Assembly (NCBI GenBank): GCA_948567375.1 | Contig: OX419761.1 | Location: forward strand, 53,818,501-53,882,500 | Reading direction: 5' to 3' | DNA from: Lunularia cruciata | Lineage: Eukaryota > Streptophyta > Marchantiopsida > Lunulariales > Lunulariaceae | DNA: 64,000 nucleotides | Shown: positions 35,500 to 47,668 of the stretch, in pieces | Position numbering within the stretch: position 1 is the first letter of the stretch | Layout of the letters: each line of letters begins with the position of its first letter | Position numbers and translations under genes: made by a program | The notes under the pieces: model-generated | What the model was told of the DNA's origin: nothing | Seen by the model: only the letters and a program-made list of their open reading frames with translations | Database searches by the model: none

Positions 35500-38400
35500 G
35501 CCGTGTGTATGAATCATGGAGCCATGATTGTAGGATCTAATGCAAGGGATGTTGAATGAGTTTCAAGATATAAAGATGAAAATGGAATCATTGCAAAGTC
35601 AAGTATGTATCTTCAAGAAATGATCATGTAATGAAAGAAGGAGAATCATCCAAAATCCAATAACAATAGCCAAAGTGCCAAGCAAGTCAGTCATGCCAAT
35701 GACACAAACCACAGTCAACAATGAAGCCACTGTTACTATGGATGAATAAGACATGCAAGATCAAGCCTATAAGGAACAATGTTGCATGAGAATTATGGAA
35801 AACTAAATTTCAAAAATGAATTGATATTTTCAATTATTCTCAATTGAGATAATCACATTCTACATGTGGGTTTTCATGTGACCAATAAAGTCCTCACATG
35901 GTATGATGCTTGGGAATGATTAGTTTTGGCAAAAGGAAGAGAGATCACTTGGATTGCAATGCAAGAAGGGTTGCTAAAGAATTTCTAATTCATGGATCCA
36001 TGCAGATAAATCAAACTTGATTATAGGGGTTGAAGTAAAAGAATAGCATACAAGAGTACATGGAGACATTTCTCAATCTATAGGTCGCAGTAATTGATAT
36101 AAGTCTAGCAAAAGCTCTTGATAGTTTCAAATGGGGGTTAAAGAAGCTAATTTGCCAAGAGGTAATGGTATAAAATCCTTGCATTGTTTTTGAAACCATT
36201 ATATGTGCTTAGAGAATAGTGGGAGCACTTGGAGGAGGTGAAGGTAGTCTCAACTCAACATTATTGGGCAAGAACACTACACTTTGGTAGACTAGTTCCT
36301 ATGGAATTGTGCAACATTTGTTTCCAAGACTAGGGAGCACAACCGCTCCAAGGAGAACGAGGATGGGTCAAAGAAAGGAGAGATGGAGTCCCATGATGGG
36401 AAGGGGCTTGTATATCACAATGATGTTGTTACAATTGCGGTTGAGTTGGGCACATAGCTATCAATTATGTGCTTGTCTTCCTAAAGGCTCTTTATCTCTA
36501 TATAGGTAACCTTTGAAAAACATGGAGAGACAAATTGAAGAGGAGGATGATGAAATCACATTGGAAAATAAAGATCATCAATAAATGTACCTCATGGCCT
36601 TATTGGCTCAATAGAGAAGAGTAAAACTGGAGAGAGGAAGAAGATGAGTGCACAAAGGTTATGGAAGACAATTGCACAACTGATTGTCATAAATTAAGTC
36701 TTACAAGGTAATCAAGTGAGAATATTGATAGATTTTGGAGCAATAGAGAATTTATTGTCTCACTTTGTTGCAATAAGGATAGGGATTGAACTAGAGAAAG
36801 ATGAGAATGAAAAAGTAGAAATATCTAATGGTCAGAAAGAGAGGATTGATCTCTCATTTAAAAAGGTAGTACTCTCTATAGGAGAGTATTAGGAAGAAAT
36901 TGAGTGGAAAGTGATACGATTAACTTGTTACAATATGACATGTCTTAGATGAAGCACTTCAACCCTACAGTCAAATGGAGAAAGAAAATAGTGAGAACTA
37001 GCCAATGGAAGATCATTGGAGATAGAGAAAAATCATAAAGGCAAGAATTGTCTCTTTATTTCATAAAGACAATAGCTATCAATAAGAGAGGTAGATATTT
37101 CATGGGTCTAATAAAAGAATTCTAGAGTGCACAACTCTATGGACAAATTCTTGAGAATTTGAAAGATGTGGTCAATGAGTTTCAAGATATTTTTCTTGAT
37201 GATTTACCCTTATGATTACTAGCAAACAAGAGAGTGGATCATAAAATTGAGATACTTCTTGGGAAGACACCTCCTTGTAAGGCCCCATATTGACTATCAC
37301 CTCATGAGTTGGAGAAATGTAAGGCTCAAATCAAGGATATGCTACAAAAAGGGTTTATCCAACCCAATGTATCACCATATGGGGTTCATGTCTTGTTTGT
37401 GAAGAAGAAGGACGATATAATACGAATGTGCATTGACTACCAAAGCCTAAATCAATAAATGGTGAAGAAAAAATACCAATTACCTTGCATGTGTGACCTA
37501 TTTGATAACTCAACAAGGAAAAACACTTCACCAAACTTGATCTACAAAGTGGTTATAATAAAATTAGGATCACAAAGGAAAATATACACAAAAGTACTTT
37601 TTGAACAAAGTATGGTCACTTTTAGTACCTAGTGATGTTGTTTGGCCTCATCAACGTACCAACCACTTTAATGAGTTTGATGAGTGACATATTTTTTCTT
37701 CACTTGGATAAATCTAATAGTATTTTCCTTGATGAACTCTTAGTCTAGAATAGGATGATGATGGAACACAAGTAACATTTGAGAGAAGTCATTCGGATTC
37801 TATGACAAAACCAGTTGTATTCCAAAATCTAATTTCATGCATTTGATGAATGACATATTTTTTCCACACTTGGATAAATTCAATATTATTTTCCTTGATG
37901 ACCTCTTAGTCTACAATAGGATGATGATGGAGCACAAGTAACATTTGCAAGAAGTCCTCCAGATTCTATGACAAAACCAGTTGTATGCCAAAATCTCAAA
38001 GTGCAAGTTTAAAAGTTTGAAGTAAATTACTTGGGGCATAGAGTTAGTGTAAAAGGTATCTAAGTGTTAATAGATAAATAGAGGTCATTTAGAAATGAGG
38101 TGCTTCAAAAAATCAAACTCAACTCAAAAGTTCCATGAGATTGATGGGGTTCTATTATCAATTTATCAAAGACTTTTCCAAGGTCACACAACCTCTAAAA
38201 ATACTATTTGGCAAGGAGAAGAAGTAGATATGGAAAACCAATAAGAATTGGCATTTTAGGAATTGAAAAATGCATTATTACATGCACAAATCTTGGAATG
38301 GTATGACCCAAAATGTCTGATCAAGCTTTCTGTAGATGCATTAAGTGTTGCAATAGGAGTAGTCCTACAACAAGAATAGAATGATGGATGGCACCCAATT

Positions 38401-39782
38401 ATATATTTCTCTCAAAATTTGTTATCGATAGAATGCAACCATCATACCACTAAATAAGAAGAGTTGGTTATTGTCCCTTGCAACCAACCATTGGAAGTAC
38501 TATCTTGGCAAGAGTGCATTTGTAGTGGAGACAAACCACAAACCTCTAGTCTACTTCAAGACATAGAAAGATCTATATCATTAACAGATTTGTTGGGCAG
38601 AGTGGAGATAATGGTTCAACATGATGATCACATATATGAAAGGCAAGAAGTAACTTGTAGATGCATTCACTTGAATGCTTGTGGCAAACAACTTGGTGGT
38701 AGAGGTCAAGATGAATGTAAAATTATGGTCAAGGCTTCTTATTGCTATAAAGACTAACACATAGATTGTATGAGCTCAATCATCCAAAAGTGTAACCAGT
38801 AGCTTAAGACTCACCTTTCATGATCGCAAGTTATGGATCCCAAATGCACCAAACCTAAGAACTTCCATCCTAGTAGAGTGTTATGATTTTTCCATTGCAA
38901 GTCATATTAGAGTAAACAAGACCTTAGATGCAATCAAACACCATTACTGTTGGCCCAAGATGAGCAATGATGATATGGACTATGTTTGAAGTTGCCTATT
39001 TTTTCAACAAAGTAAAACCTCTAATAGGACTCCTTCAACCCCTATGTACTCCTACACAATGTTGGGAGCATGTCAGCATGGATCTAGTTTGTGAATTGCC
39101 CAAGACCACCTCAAGGTTTGATTCCCTTTGTAGTCTTTGTAGACCAACTCAGCAAATTGATTCATGTGTGTCTAACAACCAAGGAGAAAATTACTCTACA
39201 ATTAGCTCAATTGTACTTAGTTGTAGTCTTTTCTCATCATGGCTTATCTTAAGTGTTCATTATCGATAAGGACACTCAATTCACTCATTTGTTTTGGAGA
39301 ACACTCTTTGGTATCCTCAAAACCAAACTTGCCATGTCCACGGCATACCATCCACAAACTGGTGGGCAAACAAAGTGGGTTAATTGGACTATTGAGGACA
39401 TGCTCCGGGCCTTCACCTTAGAGGAGCAAAAAAGGTGGAGCACCTTACTTCCACCAATGGAATTTTCCTACAACAATTCAATGAATACATTTGTATAGGT
39501 CACACCATTCTTCCTCATGTATGGAGAGTACCCTTTCACACCTTTGAGCTTGGTAAAGATCTATCCAATGGCTACAAAAGTTGATGATATCAACACTTTT
39601 AATTTTAGAATCCAATAGGGTGTGAAGAATGCCAAGCACAAGTTGTAGATGCACATTGCAAGCACATGGAGTTCATTGTCCACAACCAACCTCATGTTAG
39701 TTAGTCCTTGTAGGCTCAAATCTCATCTTATTGGGATTTTCCCATCCTCCATCAAATTGGTGCATTGGTCTATCACCTTGAG
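35500..39782 (+). pseudogene. Element C gag-pol up to integrase
   Basis: A Gag trace at about 35,870-36,170. The protease-like stretch near 36,690-36,900 reads QVRILIDFGAIENLLS, with the DSG motif changed to DFG. The RT start near 37,310-37,450 reads [22 protein letters not shown] and MCIDYQSLNQ. The RT palm carries a 166-bp tandem duplication (37,666-37,996) with motif C as FLDE in the first copy and FLDD in the second. Integrase at 39,253-39,498 keeps DKDTQFTHLFW (catalytic Asp present) and YHPQTGGQTKWVN (Glu lost). Many stops and frameshifts are present. Confidence 0.75.
37666..37996 (+). repeat. 166-bp tandem duplication in RT palm of C
   Basis: Two units offset by 166 bp, each running from TTTGATGA(G/A)TGACATATTTTTT through the motif-C region to CCAAAATCT. 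They differ at scattered bases, so the duplication is not recent. Confidence 0.8.
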
Positions 39783-40204
39783 TTAAAGACCAAGCCCGAG
39801 GAAAGAAAAAGGGAAATGGAAACTCACATTGGGACACTTGAATGTGGGAAAAGTCCAAATGCCTAGCATGAGCTTCGGCTTTAGTATTTATAGGTAGCAT
39901 ACAAGGCCCTTGGGAAGCTTCTCAAGAAGCTTCCTTGAGCCGCTTTCTTAGAGTGCAAGTCAAGTTAACCAAGAAGCTTCTCAACAAGCTTCCTTCTAAA
40001 AGTTGTCTACTTGGTGTGCAAGCTAAACTAGTTAGAAGCTTCTGGTAGCTTCTTCTAGAAGCTACCTAATTGAGGTGCAAGTTAAGTTAGTTAGGAAGCT
40101 CCCTAAGAATATTCCTAGATGCTTCTTGATATTCTGGGCTAATTTGGCTTATTCTCTACTTTGTTAGCCTTACTAACTATGTTGCTAAATTCCATATTGT
40201 TACA
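39783..40204 (-). repeat. 3' LTR of element B
   Basis: About 422 bp, starting (minus) TGTAACAATATGG. It contains repeated GAAGCTTC palindromes and a minus-strand TATAAATA box at 39,892-39,885. The outer end has decayed to GTTAAAGACC, against TGTAAAAGACC in the 5' LTR. Confidence 0.85.
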
Positions 40205-40219
40205 TATTCCCCCACCGCT
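40205..40219 (-). other. Polypurine tract of element B
   Basis: The minus strand reads AGCGGTGGGGGAATA immediately before the 3' LTR start TGTAACA. Confidence 0.65.
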
Positions 40220-40239
40220 AGTTGGTGATGTCCTCGTAG

Positions 40240-43200
40240 CCATTGAAGTTTCAAACTCCTAGATGGCTATCTGTGCATTCTAGAGGTGAGAAAGAGGCTC
40301 CCATGTGGCATCATGAAGGAGATACCCTTCCCAAAGGACCTTGTATTCCGTATGTTGTCGGTGTCCTCATTGAATATGGTGACATGCAAGGATATGATCA
40401 ACTTTATACTCCTCATGATCATTGATAGGGATGGGAGAGGGAGGAGGTTAGACATGAGAGGAAAAAGAAGATGGGTTAGGAACAAAGGGTTTCAACTTGG
40501 AAATGTGAAAGACATGGTGGATGCGCATATGACAAGGTAAGGCAAGTCGATAAGCAACACGAGAGATGATTTGGGTGACATCAAAGGGTCCTATCCAATT
40601 AGGGGCAAGTTTACAAACTTGGGTATCAAGTGGGAGGGGTAGGTTACTAGAGGATAGCATGACTTTATCACCAACTTCAAAGGTGAGATCATGACAATGG
40701 TGGTTTGCATATTGTTTTTGATGATTCTAAGCAACAAGGAGGTGAGATTTGGCTTGTTGGAAAGATTGGGATATGGTGGTCAAGAAGATTGAAGTATGAG
40801 GGACCTGAGATGGTAGAGGAGCAAGAAGAGAATCTGGAACAAGCGGATCTTGGCAAAAATTGAAAAAGAAAGAAGAAAATCCGGTGCTTACCTATTTGGA
40901 ATTGTTGTAGGCAAATTTTACGACTGCAAGACATTCATCCCAATTGGTATGGTAGACATTGACGAAGGCATGCAACATATCTTCCAAGGTACAATTTGCA
41001 TGTTTGGTTTGTCCATCGGTTTGAGTATGATAGGTTGTGGACAAAGCAAGCTGGGTGCCAAGTATCTGGAAGAGTGGTTGCCAAAACTTCCCGGTGAATC
41101 GAGGATCACAATTAGAGATGAGTACACATGGCATCACATGATGCTTGAAGACATTGTCAAAGTAGATTTGTGCTAAGGTTGGAGCATCCACCGTATCAAA
41201 GGTTGGTGCTAAGTGGATTTGCTTACTAAGCTAATCCACAAACACCATGATTGTTGTGTGTCCTTGCTTTGTCTTGGGTAAGGATGTGATGAGACCCAAG
41301 CTCATATGTTCCCATCAAGCGGATGGAATGGGGAGTGGTTGAAGGATTCCACTCAAGTTTTGGTTCTTGGCCTTGTTGCTTTGGCAGCTTTCACACGATT
41401 GGACAAACCATCAAACATCTTGTGTCATGTTGGGAAACCACCATTGGCATTGGAAGGTACCCAAGGTCTTGTCTACACCCATGTGACTAGCTATTGGTAA
41501 ATCATGGGCTTCTTGAAGACGCACAAGTTAGAGATCATCTTTGGTTGGAACATAGATCCGGTCTTCATGGAATAGAAGGCCTTCCTTGAAGGAGAAGGTT
41601 GTTTCACTCCTTGTCACATATTATATGACAACTATGTACCATTTGGAAGAAGGGATCTTGTTGTAGAGCTGACCAAAACTCATTTTGGACCTTGGAGTCA
41701 ATTGCCATTGTTGTAATTACCGTCATGATGAGAGGAAGAGACTTCAAATCAGGTCATCGTGATAGAGCATCAAGGATGACATGGAACCGACCTGGTTTGT
41801 ACTCAGGTTTGATGTCAAAGAATTGGAGTTGCTCCTCCCATTGATGATGTCAACTCTTCATGTGTTCCAAGTGTAAGGTCTGCAACAATGGTTTGTGATC
41901 AATTTGCATGATCACTTGTTTCCCCAAGAGATAATGCCCCCATACATTGGTGGTATATATCATTGCAAGTTGTTCCCGATCTCGAGTAGAGTAATTTGTT
42001 TCAGTTGTATTTAGTCGGCGAGATACAAAGGCAATGGGATGTAGTCTATCTGGGAATTCTTGTTGCAACATTGCTCCAATTGCAAAGTTAGAAGCATCAA
42101 AATCAACCACACAAGGTAGTTGAGGATCATATGGTTGAAGGATGGGTCCTTGAAGACACGTATGTTTTAGCTTTTTGAATGCTTCTTCATGCTTGGTAGT
42201 CCACTGGAATCTCAAGTTCTTCCCCAAGAGGTCAATCAATGGTGTAGCCACATGAGCATAATAATGGATGAACCATCGGTAAAAACTAGCCAATCCATTA
42301 AATGCCCATACTTCTATAGCATCCTTTGGAGTAGGCCAATCACTAATGGACTTGATTTTCTCCTCTTCCATCTTGATCCCTTCTGATGAGATCTTGTGAT
42401 CCAAGAAGGTGACTTCCTTCTGCCAAAAGACACACTTTAACTTCTTGCAATAAAATTTCCATTGTTGTAGTAGTCTTAGGACTTCTCACACATGATTCAT
42501 GTGTTTTGCCTCTATCTTGCTTTAGATTAAGATATCATCCAAGAATATCAGCATGTGCCAATTCAATAGTCCATTGAAAATCTGATGCATGTGATCCATG
42601 AAGACTGTTGGAGCATTAGTGAGCCCAAAAGGTAGAACTCTCCACTCAAAATGCCCATACCTTGTACAAAAGGCAATCTTTTGCACATCCTTCCTATCAA
42701 TGGAGATTTACCAACTTGGAAAAGTATTGTGATCCACTCAGTTGATCAAGCAAGTCATCAATCCAAGGTAAGGGATATGCATTCTTCACTATTTGCTTAT
42801 TGAGCCCATGGTAATCAATACAGAAACAAAGTCCTCCATCCTTCTTTGGAAAAATAGTATTAGTGCTCTCCAAGGAGAGATACTATGTCATATGAAGTCC
42901 TTCTCCAACAACTCCCTAAGTTTTATTTGCAACCCCTCCAACTCTTTTGGTGAGAGCTGATAGATTGGTCTACTCACTAGAGTACTCCTTGGCAATAATT
43001 CAATCTTGAAGGGCATACCACGATCAGAGGGTAATCCTCCGGTAGATCATCCAAGAATATGTACTCAAACTCTTGAACTATCTAATCAACCATTGCTTGA
43101 TGAGGCTCTTGGCCCTCCTCATATTGTCCTTGTGCAATCGGCTTGATCCACACCATAAAAATAGACTTATCATCCTCCAAAGCTTGCTCTATAGCTGCTT

Positions 43201-43790
43201 CACTAACAAACTTCCCATCTAGGGACTCATCTTTCCTCAGAGCTTTGCTCTATGGCTGCTTTCTTGGTACACTTTCCATCTTGGGACTCATCTTCCTTCA
43301 AGGCTTGCTCTATGGCTACCTTCTCTACAAACTTCTCCTCCTGGGACTGCCTATTTTTAGGTGTCTTACCCAGAGGTGCCACACAACCTAATCAAAATTT
43401 CCTACCTTGATGTTGTACTTGAATTTGTCATTGTGTCCAATCAAATTGAACTTTATGGCATTCAAGCCAAGATAGTCCTACAATTACATTGTATTGTAGA
43501 GGTGCCACTATAATAAACCTCATACACTCCAAATACTACTTCCCAATCTTGAAGGTAACAAGATGCAAGGTATGGAATGCAAAACCCTTTCTACCATCTG
43601 CAATCATCAATCTACTTCCAATTACTTGCTTGATAGGAATACCCAATTCCTTTGCTACTTGCATAAACATGCAATTTTCTAAACTTCCAAAATCAACCAA
43701 AATCCTACAACCCCAATTAGATATCATACCTTGCATGTGAAGCAAACTTGCATGGGTCAAGCCTTCAATCCCATTGGAACTAATCAAGCT
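40240..43790 (-). pseudogene. Element B pol: protease, RT, RNase H, integrase, chromodomain
   Basis: The protease piece 43,787-43,536 reads RILVDFGSLENCMF and ELGIPIKQVIGSRLMIADG (DSG changed to DFG). RT motif C is an intact FLDD at 42,545-42,534. The open piece 42,404-41,850 covers the RT connection (SDWPTPKDAIEV, FNGLASFYRWF) and RNase H (VVDFDASNFAIGAML, STRDREQLAM, MQIDHKPLL). Integrase at 41,191-40,892 keeps NCDPRFTGKFWQ (Asp present) but TDGQTKHAN (Glu lost). The C-terminal GPY/F-type block (KLAPNWIGPFDV, 40,660-40,448) is followed by a chromodomain (EYKVLWEGYLLHDATWEP) near 40,345-40,280. Frameshifts and stops separate the pieces. Confidence 0.8.
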
Positions 43791-43889
43791 CCTAGTAAGT
43801 GGTTTGAAATATCCTACTAGGATTCCTTGTTTTCCCTATCATTCTACTCCACAAACTCCATCTGTGCAACTTGTCGAGGTCACCCATTC

Positions 43890-44975
43890 TTGAGTGGACA
43901 TTCAGCGATACAATGTCCCAATTGGTGACAATAAAAACAACCACCATTTTGTCACAATTTCTCTCTTTCTATAGTGCCAAGTGGTCTCCATTGAATGGCA
44001 GCAATTTCCATTGGTATTGGCTCCTCCACTTGTGTGTATATAACAATTTGTTTTGTGGAGGTCAAGGTCGAGACCAAGTTACTGCAACCAAGGAGTCAAA
44101 ATGTTTGGCCAACCGCATGGTTTCCTCCAAGTGTTGTGGCTCTCACATGGTTACCTCTAATTTGGTTCTTGACTTCAAGCCCCTCCTCACAAATTGATCT
44201 AGAGCTTCACCTTCTAGTATATCTGGAATTTGCATGATGGTGTTCTTGAATTGCATGATGTAACTTCTTACAAAGCCAATCTGTTTCAACTCTGCCAACC
44301 TATCTCGTGCAGCTTGTATGGCATTATAGCTTGGAACCAAATAATTATTGCACTCTTGAATTCTGACCATGTCAAGATTGGTGCAACAATTTGTTGTTCA
44401 GCTTGCTCCACTTGGAATCTCCACCATAGCTTTGCTACTCCATCTAATTGGCTAGAAGCCGAGAGAATCTATTTTTGCTCATCTTGTAGATTGATAGTTT
44501 CAAAATAACATTCACAATCAAACACAAAATTCTCCACTACCTCCGGGAGATTCTTGCCTTCAAATATCTTAGGTTTAGGGAATTGGATTTGATCTTCTCC
44601 TTCTTGAACTGGTACTCTCTATACATGCTCTTGTCGTCAAAGATCTCGTTCATCCAACAACTAATTAAGGTGCTCAATTTGTTGATGCATAGTAAGGATA
44701 ACATTGGGCATTGCCACCATGGTTGCTACTCTATCATTCCACTCCTAATTTATCTAATTTATTAACACATAGAAGCAGTACATCCACCATTCTCCATAAG
44801 TTACAACCGGAAGTACCAAGGGTTCCTCATATATGGCAATCATATGCAAAAAATCTTATCCAAAGTGTGAGATGATGAATTGTGTGAAACGATGCTTGGG
44901 TAGTACTTGGACACAAAAGTCCCAATGGTTTGGTAGAAGTGGATTTGGTGGTCCATAAATTCCATCCATCCCATT
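43890..44975 (-). pseudogene. Element B gag with intact zinc knuckle
   Basis: The Gag core at 44,370-44,143 reads RLAELKQIGFVRSYIMQF and ILEGEALDQFVRRGLKS, typical of the Ty3/gypsy capsid domain. Downstream at 43,939-43,898 a complete CCHC knuckle CFYCHQLGHCIAEC (C-x2-C-x4-H-x4-C) is kept in frame locally. Between them the frame is broken. Confidence 0.7.
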
Positions 44976-44991
44976 CTTGCTCTGATACCAA
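44976..44991 (-). other. Primer binding site (initiator tRNA-Met), element B
   Basis: The minus strand reads TTGGTATCAGAGCAAG right after the LTR end (TTTTACA). It matches the complement of the plant initiator tRNA-Met 3' end without mismatch over TGGTATCAGAGC. Confidence 0.9.
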
Positions 44992-45402
44992 TGTAAAAGA
45001 CCGAGCCCGAGAAGAGAAATAGGAGAATGGAAACTCACATTGGTACACTTGAATGTGTGAAAACTCTGCATGCCTAGCATGAACTTTGGCTTTGGTATTT
45101 ATAGGTATCATACAAGGCCCTTGAGAAGCTTCTCAAGAAGCTTCCTTGAGTTGTTTTCTTAGAGTGCAAGCCAAGTTAACCAAGAAGCTTCTCAACAAGC
45201 TTCCTTCTAGAAGTTGCCTACTTGGCATGCAAGCTAAGCTAGTTAGAAGCTTCTAGAAACTACTTGCTTGGAGTGCAAGTTAAGCTAGTTGGGAAGCTTC
45301 CCAAGAAGCTTCATAGATGCTTCTTGATATTCTGGGCTAATTTGGCTTATTCTCTTCTTTGTTAGCCTTACTAACTACATCGCTAAACTCCATATTGTTA
45401 CA
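44992..45402 (-). repeat. 5' LTR of element B
   Basis: 411 bp with ends TGTAACA and TTTTACA. The U3 half (45,402-45,110) is built of three to four degenerate units of about 65 bp, each with AAGCTTC-type palindromes and a GCAAG(C/T)TAA block. The rest carries the promoter and R-U5. Confidence 0.85.
45097..45312 (-). promoter_or_regulatory. Heat-shock-element-like array and TATA box in B's LTR
   Basis: Units of GAAnnTTC lie at 45,125, 45,137, 45,184, 45,293 and 45,305, a TTCnnGAA at 45,205, and a perfect three-unit GAAGCTTCTAGAA at 45,246-45,258. On the minus strand all lie 20-215 bp upstream of a TATAAATA box at 45,104-45,097. nGAAnnTTCnnGAAn is the binding pattern of heat-shock factors. Heat activation is inference; low complexity (repeated AAGCTT) could produce the pattern by chance of unit repetition. 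Confidence 0.45.
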
Positions 45403-45716
45403 AGCTACAACCATACTTGAAGATCCTTCCAATGTTCCATGTTTCCTTACTATGTAAATATGCACTCCAACCACCTCACTTTCTCTCCATACAAGAGTAA
45501 GACCTTTGCCCAAGACTCATTGATGGCACAGAAAGGTAAGGTATTTTCCAAAAATGCATCTATGGTACCCACCATCCATGTATGGAATATTTCATACATT
45601 GAAAAGTGTACCCATTATATGAGGCAACATGGGAGCCAGCAGCTAACTTGACCTATGCATTGGTATTAGTGCAATCTTTCAAGCAACAGCTTTGCAATGA
45701 GGACACTACATTTTAA
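45403..45716 (+). pseudogene. Chromodomain end of element C
   Basis: Continuation of C pol beyond nested element B. It reads EYFIH, a stop, then KVYPLYEATWEPAANLTYA and QSFKQQLCNEDTTF to a stop at 45,714-45,716, parallel to the ends of A and C'. It proves that the sequence on both sides of B is one element. Confidence 0.75.
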
Positions 45717-45729
45717 AAGGGAGGAGGTT

Positions 45730-46436
45730 TGAATACCATTAGCTACACATATTATCTAGAGGTAGAAATTAGCTTGGTATTATCTAGAGTTTTATATCTA
45801 GGGACGTTATATGTTATTTATGTTTTTATCTAGGGATGTTATATATGATGGTCTAAGTAGATGTAATACAAGCACCTAGACATATTATCCAGAGGTAAAA
45901 ATTGGCTTGGTAACATCTAGAAGGATGTTTTGTACAATGGGCTAGGTAGATCAAAAAGAAGTTTCACCAAAAGAGTACTTCTACTAATATGGTAGAAGCC
46001 CAAAATAGCCTTAAAACTTTAGAGCCAATTTTGGAGGCCTAAATGGATGAATTAGACCTTGAAAATGGAATATATCCTTCCCCTTTAGGAAAGAAGGCTC
46101 ATCTCCTCTCCCTATGATCCTTCTCGTCAAGAGCTTTCCAATGGTACCTCATCCATGCAATTCTAAGCTCCCTATAGGAAGATTCCCTAAAGATTCCATT
46201 TGGTCCAACTAGATAGGGCAAGGATTGACATGTCACCCTATATATATTCATACAACTAATCTAAAGGTGGAGCTCATTGACATGTCACAAATGCATGTAT
46301 TTTTATGGTGGAACTCTCCTTGAGTGGATCCTCTTTGCTATATAATAAAGACAAGGTGCTCCTTTGGGACATTGGAGTATTGAGGGATGAAGCCTTGTGT
46401 TTCTCTTGGGGATTCTCCCATCCTCAAAACATTGCA
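45730..46436 (+). repeat. 3' LTR of element C (expanded form)
   Basis: It starts TGAATACCATTAGC just after the purine tract and ends CATTGCA. About 130 bp in, a second start-like block (ATGTAATACAAGCACCTAGACATATT, from about 45,869) begins, so the leading edge is repeated and the LTR is about 120 bp longer than C's 5' LTR. Confidence 0.75.
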
Positions 46437-47637
46437 TTAGTTTGGAGGAGTAACTAGCTAGACTTGCATTTGAGTGACCTTAATGCATTGTTGAGATTTG
46501 AGATCCAAAGAGTGAAGATATTGGTACATGTCAACAAGACATTCATGATGATGTCTTAGGGATGGACTATCTTCACACTAGTGTTATGTGTGGCATAGTT
46601 GGTGCCAAGGAGAGAGACCATGTCTTTCAACAAGCATAGCAATTTAGATTCAGGGGCAAATATCTTCTTTGTGTATGGGAGGATGGTAGAGTGCAAGTAG
46701 TACTTCCATCTCATCTTGAAGATGAGATGAGATCCTTCCATCTCAAAGACCATAATTGATGCATCATGATCATAAGGAGCTAGGGCATTCTGGAGTAAAG
46801 TGGACATATAGCTTACTCTAGAGTCATTATTAGTAGTTCAATATGGAGACCAATGTATAGTATTTTGTTGCAAGATGTGTGGTTTATGACCAAGTTAGAG
46901 CATCATTTAATATTCTTATGCCAAGTTACACCCACTACCTATCATGGGGTTGGTTTACCATTAGAATTTGGACTTTGTTGTACCTTTATTGTTCATTGTG
47001 AGACATCATTAATATGTTTTGGTTATGGTGGAGCACTTTTCTAAGTGGATTGAGTTGGTGGTATTTGTTGACAAGTCTAGTGAAGGGATAGCTTACTAGT
47101 TCTTGGATGAGGCTCCTAGTCCTTGTGGTGCACCAATTGAGGTCTTGACTGATCAAGCTACAAAGTTCTTGGGAGAGTTTCAAGTCTTGTATGACAAGGC
47201 CTTGATTGATCATTATACTACATCCCAAGATCACCCTAAGGTAGATGGCTTAGTAGAGAGAGGGATCAGATGGTGAAGAGAGGATTGTGTAAATAAAATT
47301 TGTATAGATTCCACTTGGGAGATTGCAATCTCCAATTACCTTAGTTGGACATGGGCTATCGATTCAACTGGCAAGCCTCCTTAGCATCCTTGTCTCCTTA
47401 CTTTCTATTCTATGAACAAGATCCAAATTTACCTATATAGCTATTTGTCATGATGCAATTGTAGTTTTGGACTTGTATGATCCAAACATATGGGTGAGCA
47501 CATGTTCTCAATGGGCAAAGACCTCTAAGAGAATGATGTCGATGGCCTTTGAGAACTTAGTGATTGCTCAACATAGGGATGCCTTACACTATAATACTAG
47601 TCAGGAGGAGGTTATAGGTCTATTTGTCAATTTCATC

Positions 47638-47668
<31 letters not shown>

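Larger units (their letters stand above)
39783..45402 (-). mobile_element. Ty3/gypsy chromovirus B (family 2), nested in C
   Basis: A minus-strand element of 5.6 kb with two similar LTRs (45,402-44,992 and 40,204-39,783), a perfect initiator-Met PBS, gag with a zinc knuckle, protease, RT, RNase H, integrase, a chromodomain and a polypurine tract. It interrupts C exactly where C' (near 8,620) is continuous (CTTGAG ... CTACAACC against CTTGACCACCACA). Target duplication is unclear (GAG/AAG at the edges). It is the youngest of the three nested elements and the least decayed, but reading frames are still broken. Confidence 0.85.
34318..46436 (+). mobile_element. Family-1 chromovirus C, split by element B
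   Basis: Plus-strand element: 5' LTR 34,318-34,904, PBS trace at 34,907, upstream ORF, gag, pol up to the integrase C-terminus at 39,782, then element B (39,783-45,402), then the chromodomain, polypurine tract (45,715-45,729) and 3' LTR (45,730-46,436). It inserted into element D. The flanks CAAAG and TTAGT give no target duplication and the two LTRs differ structurally, so later recombination or gene conversion is likely. It is inactive. Confidence 0.8.
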
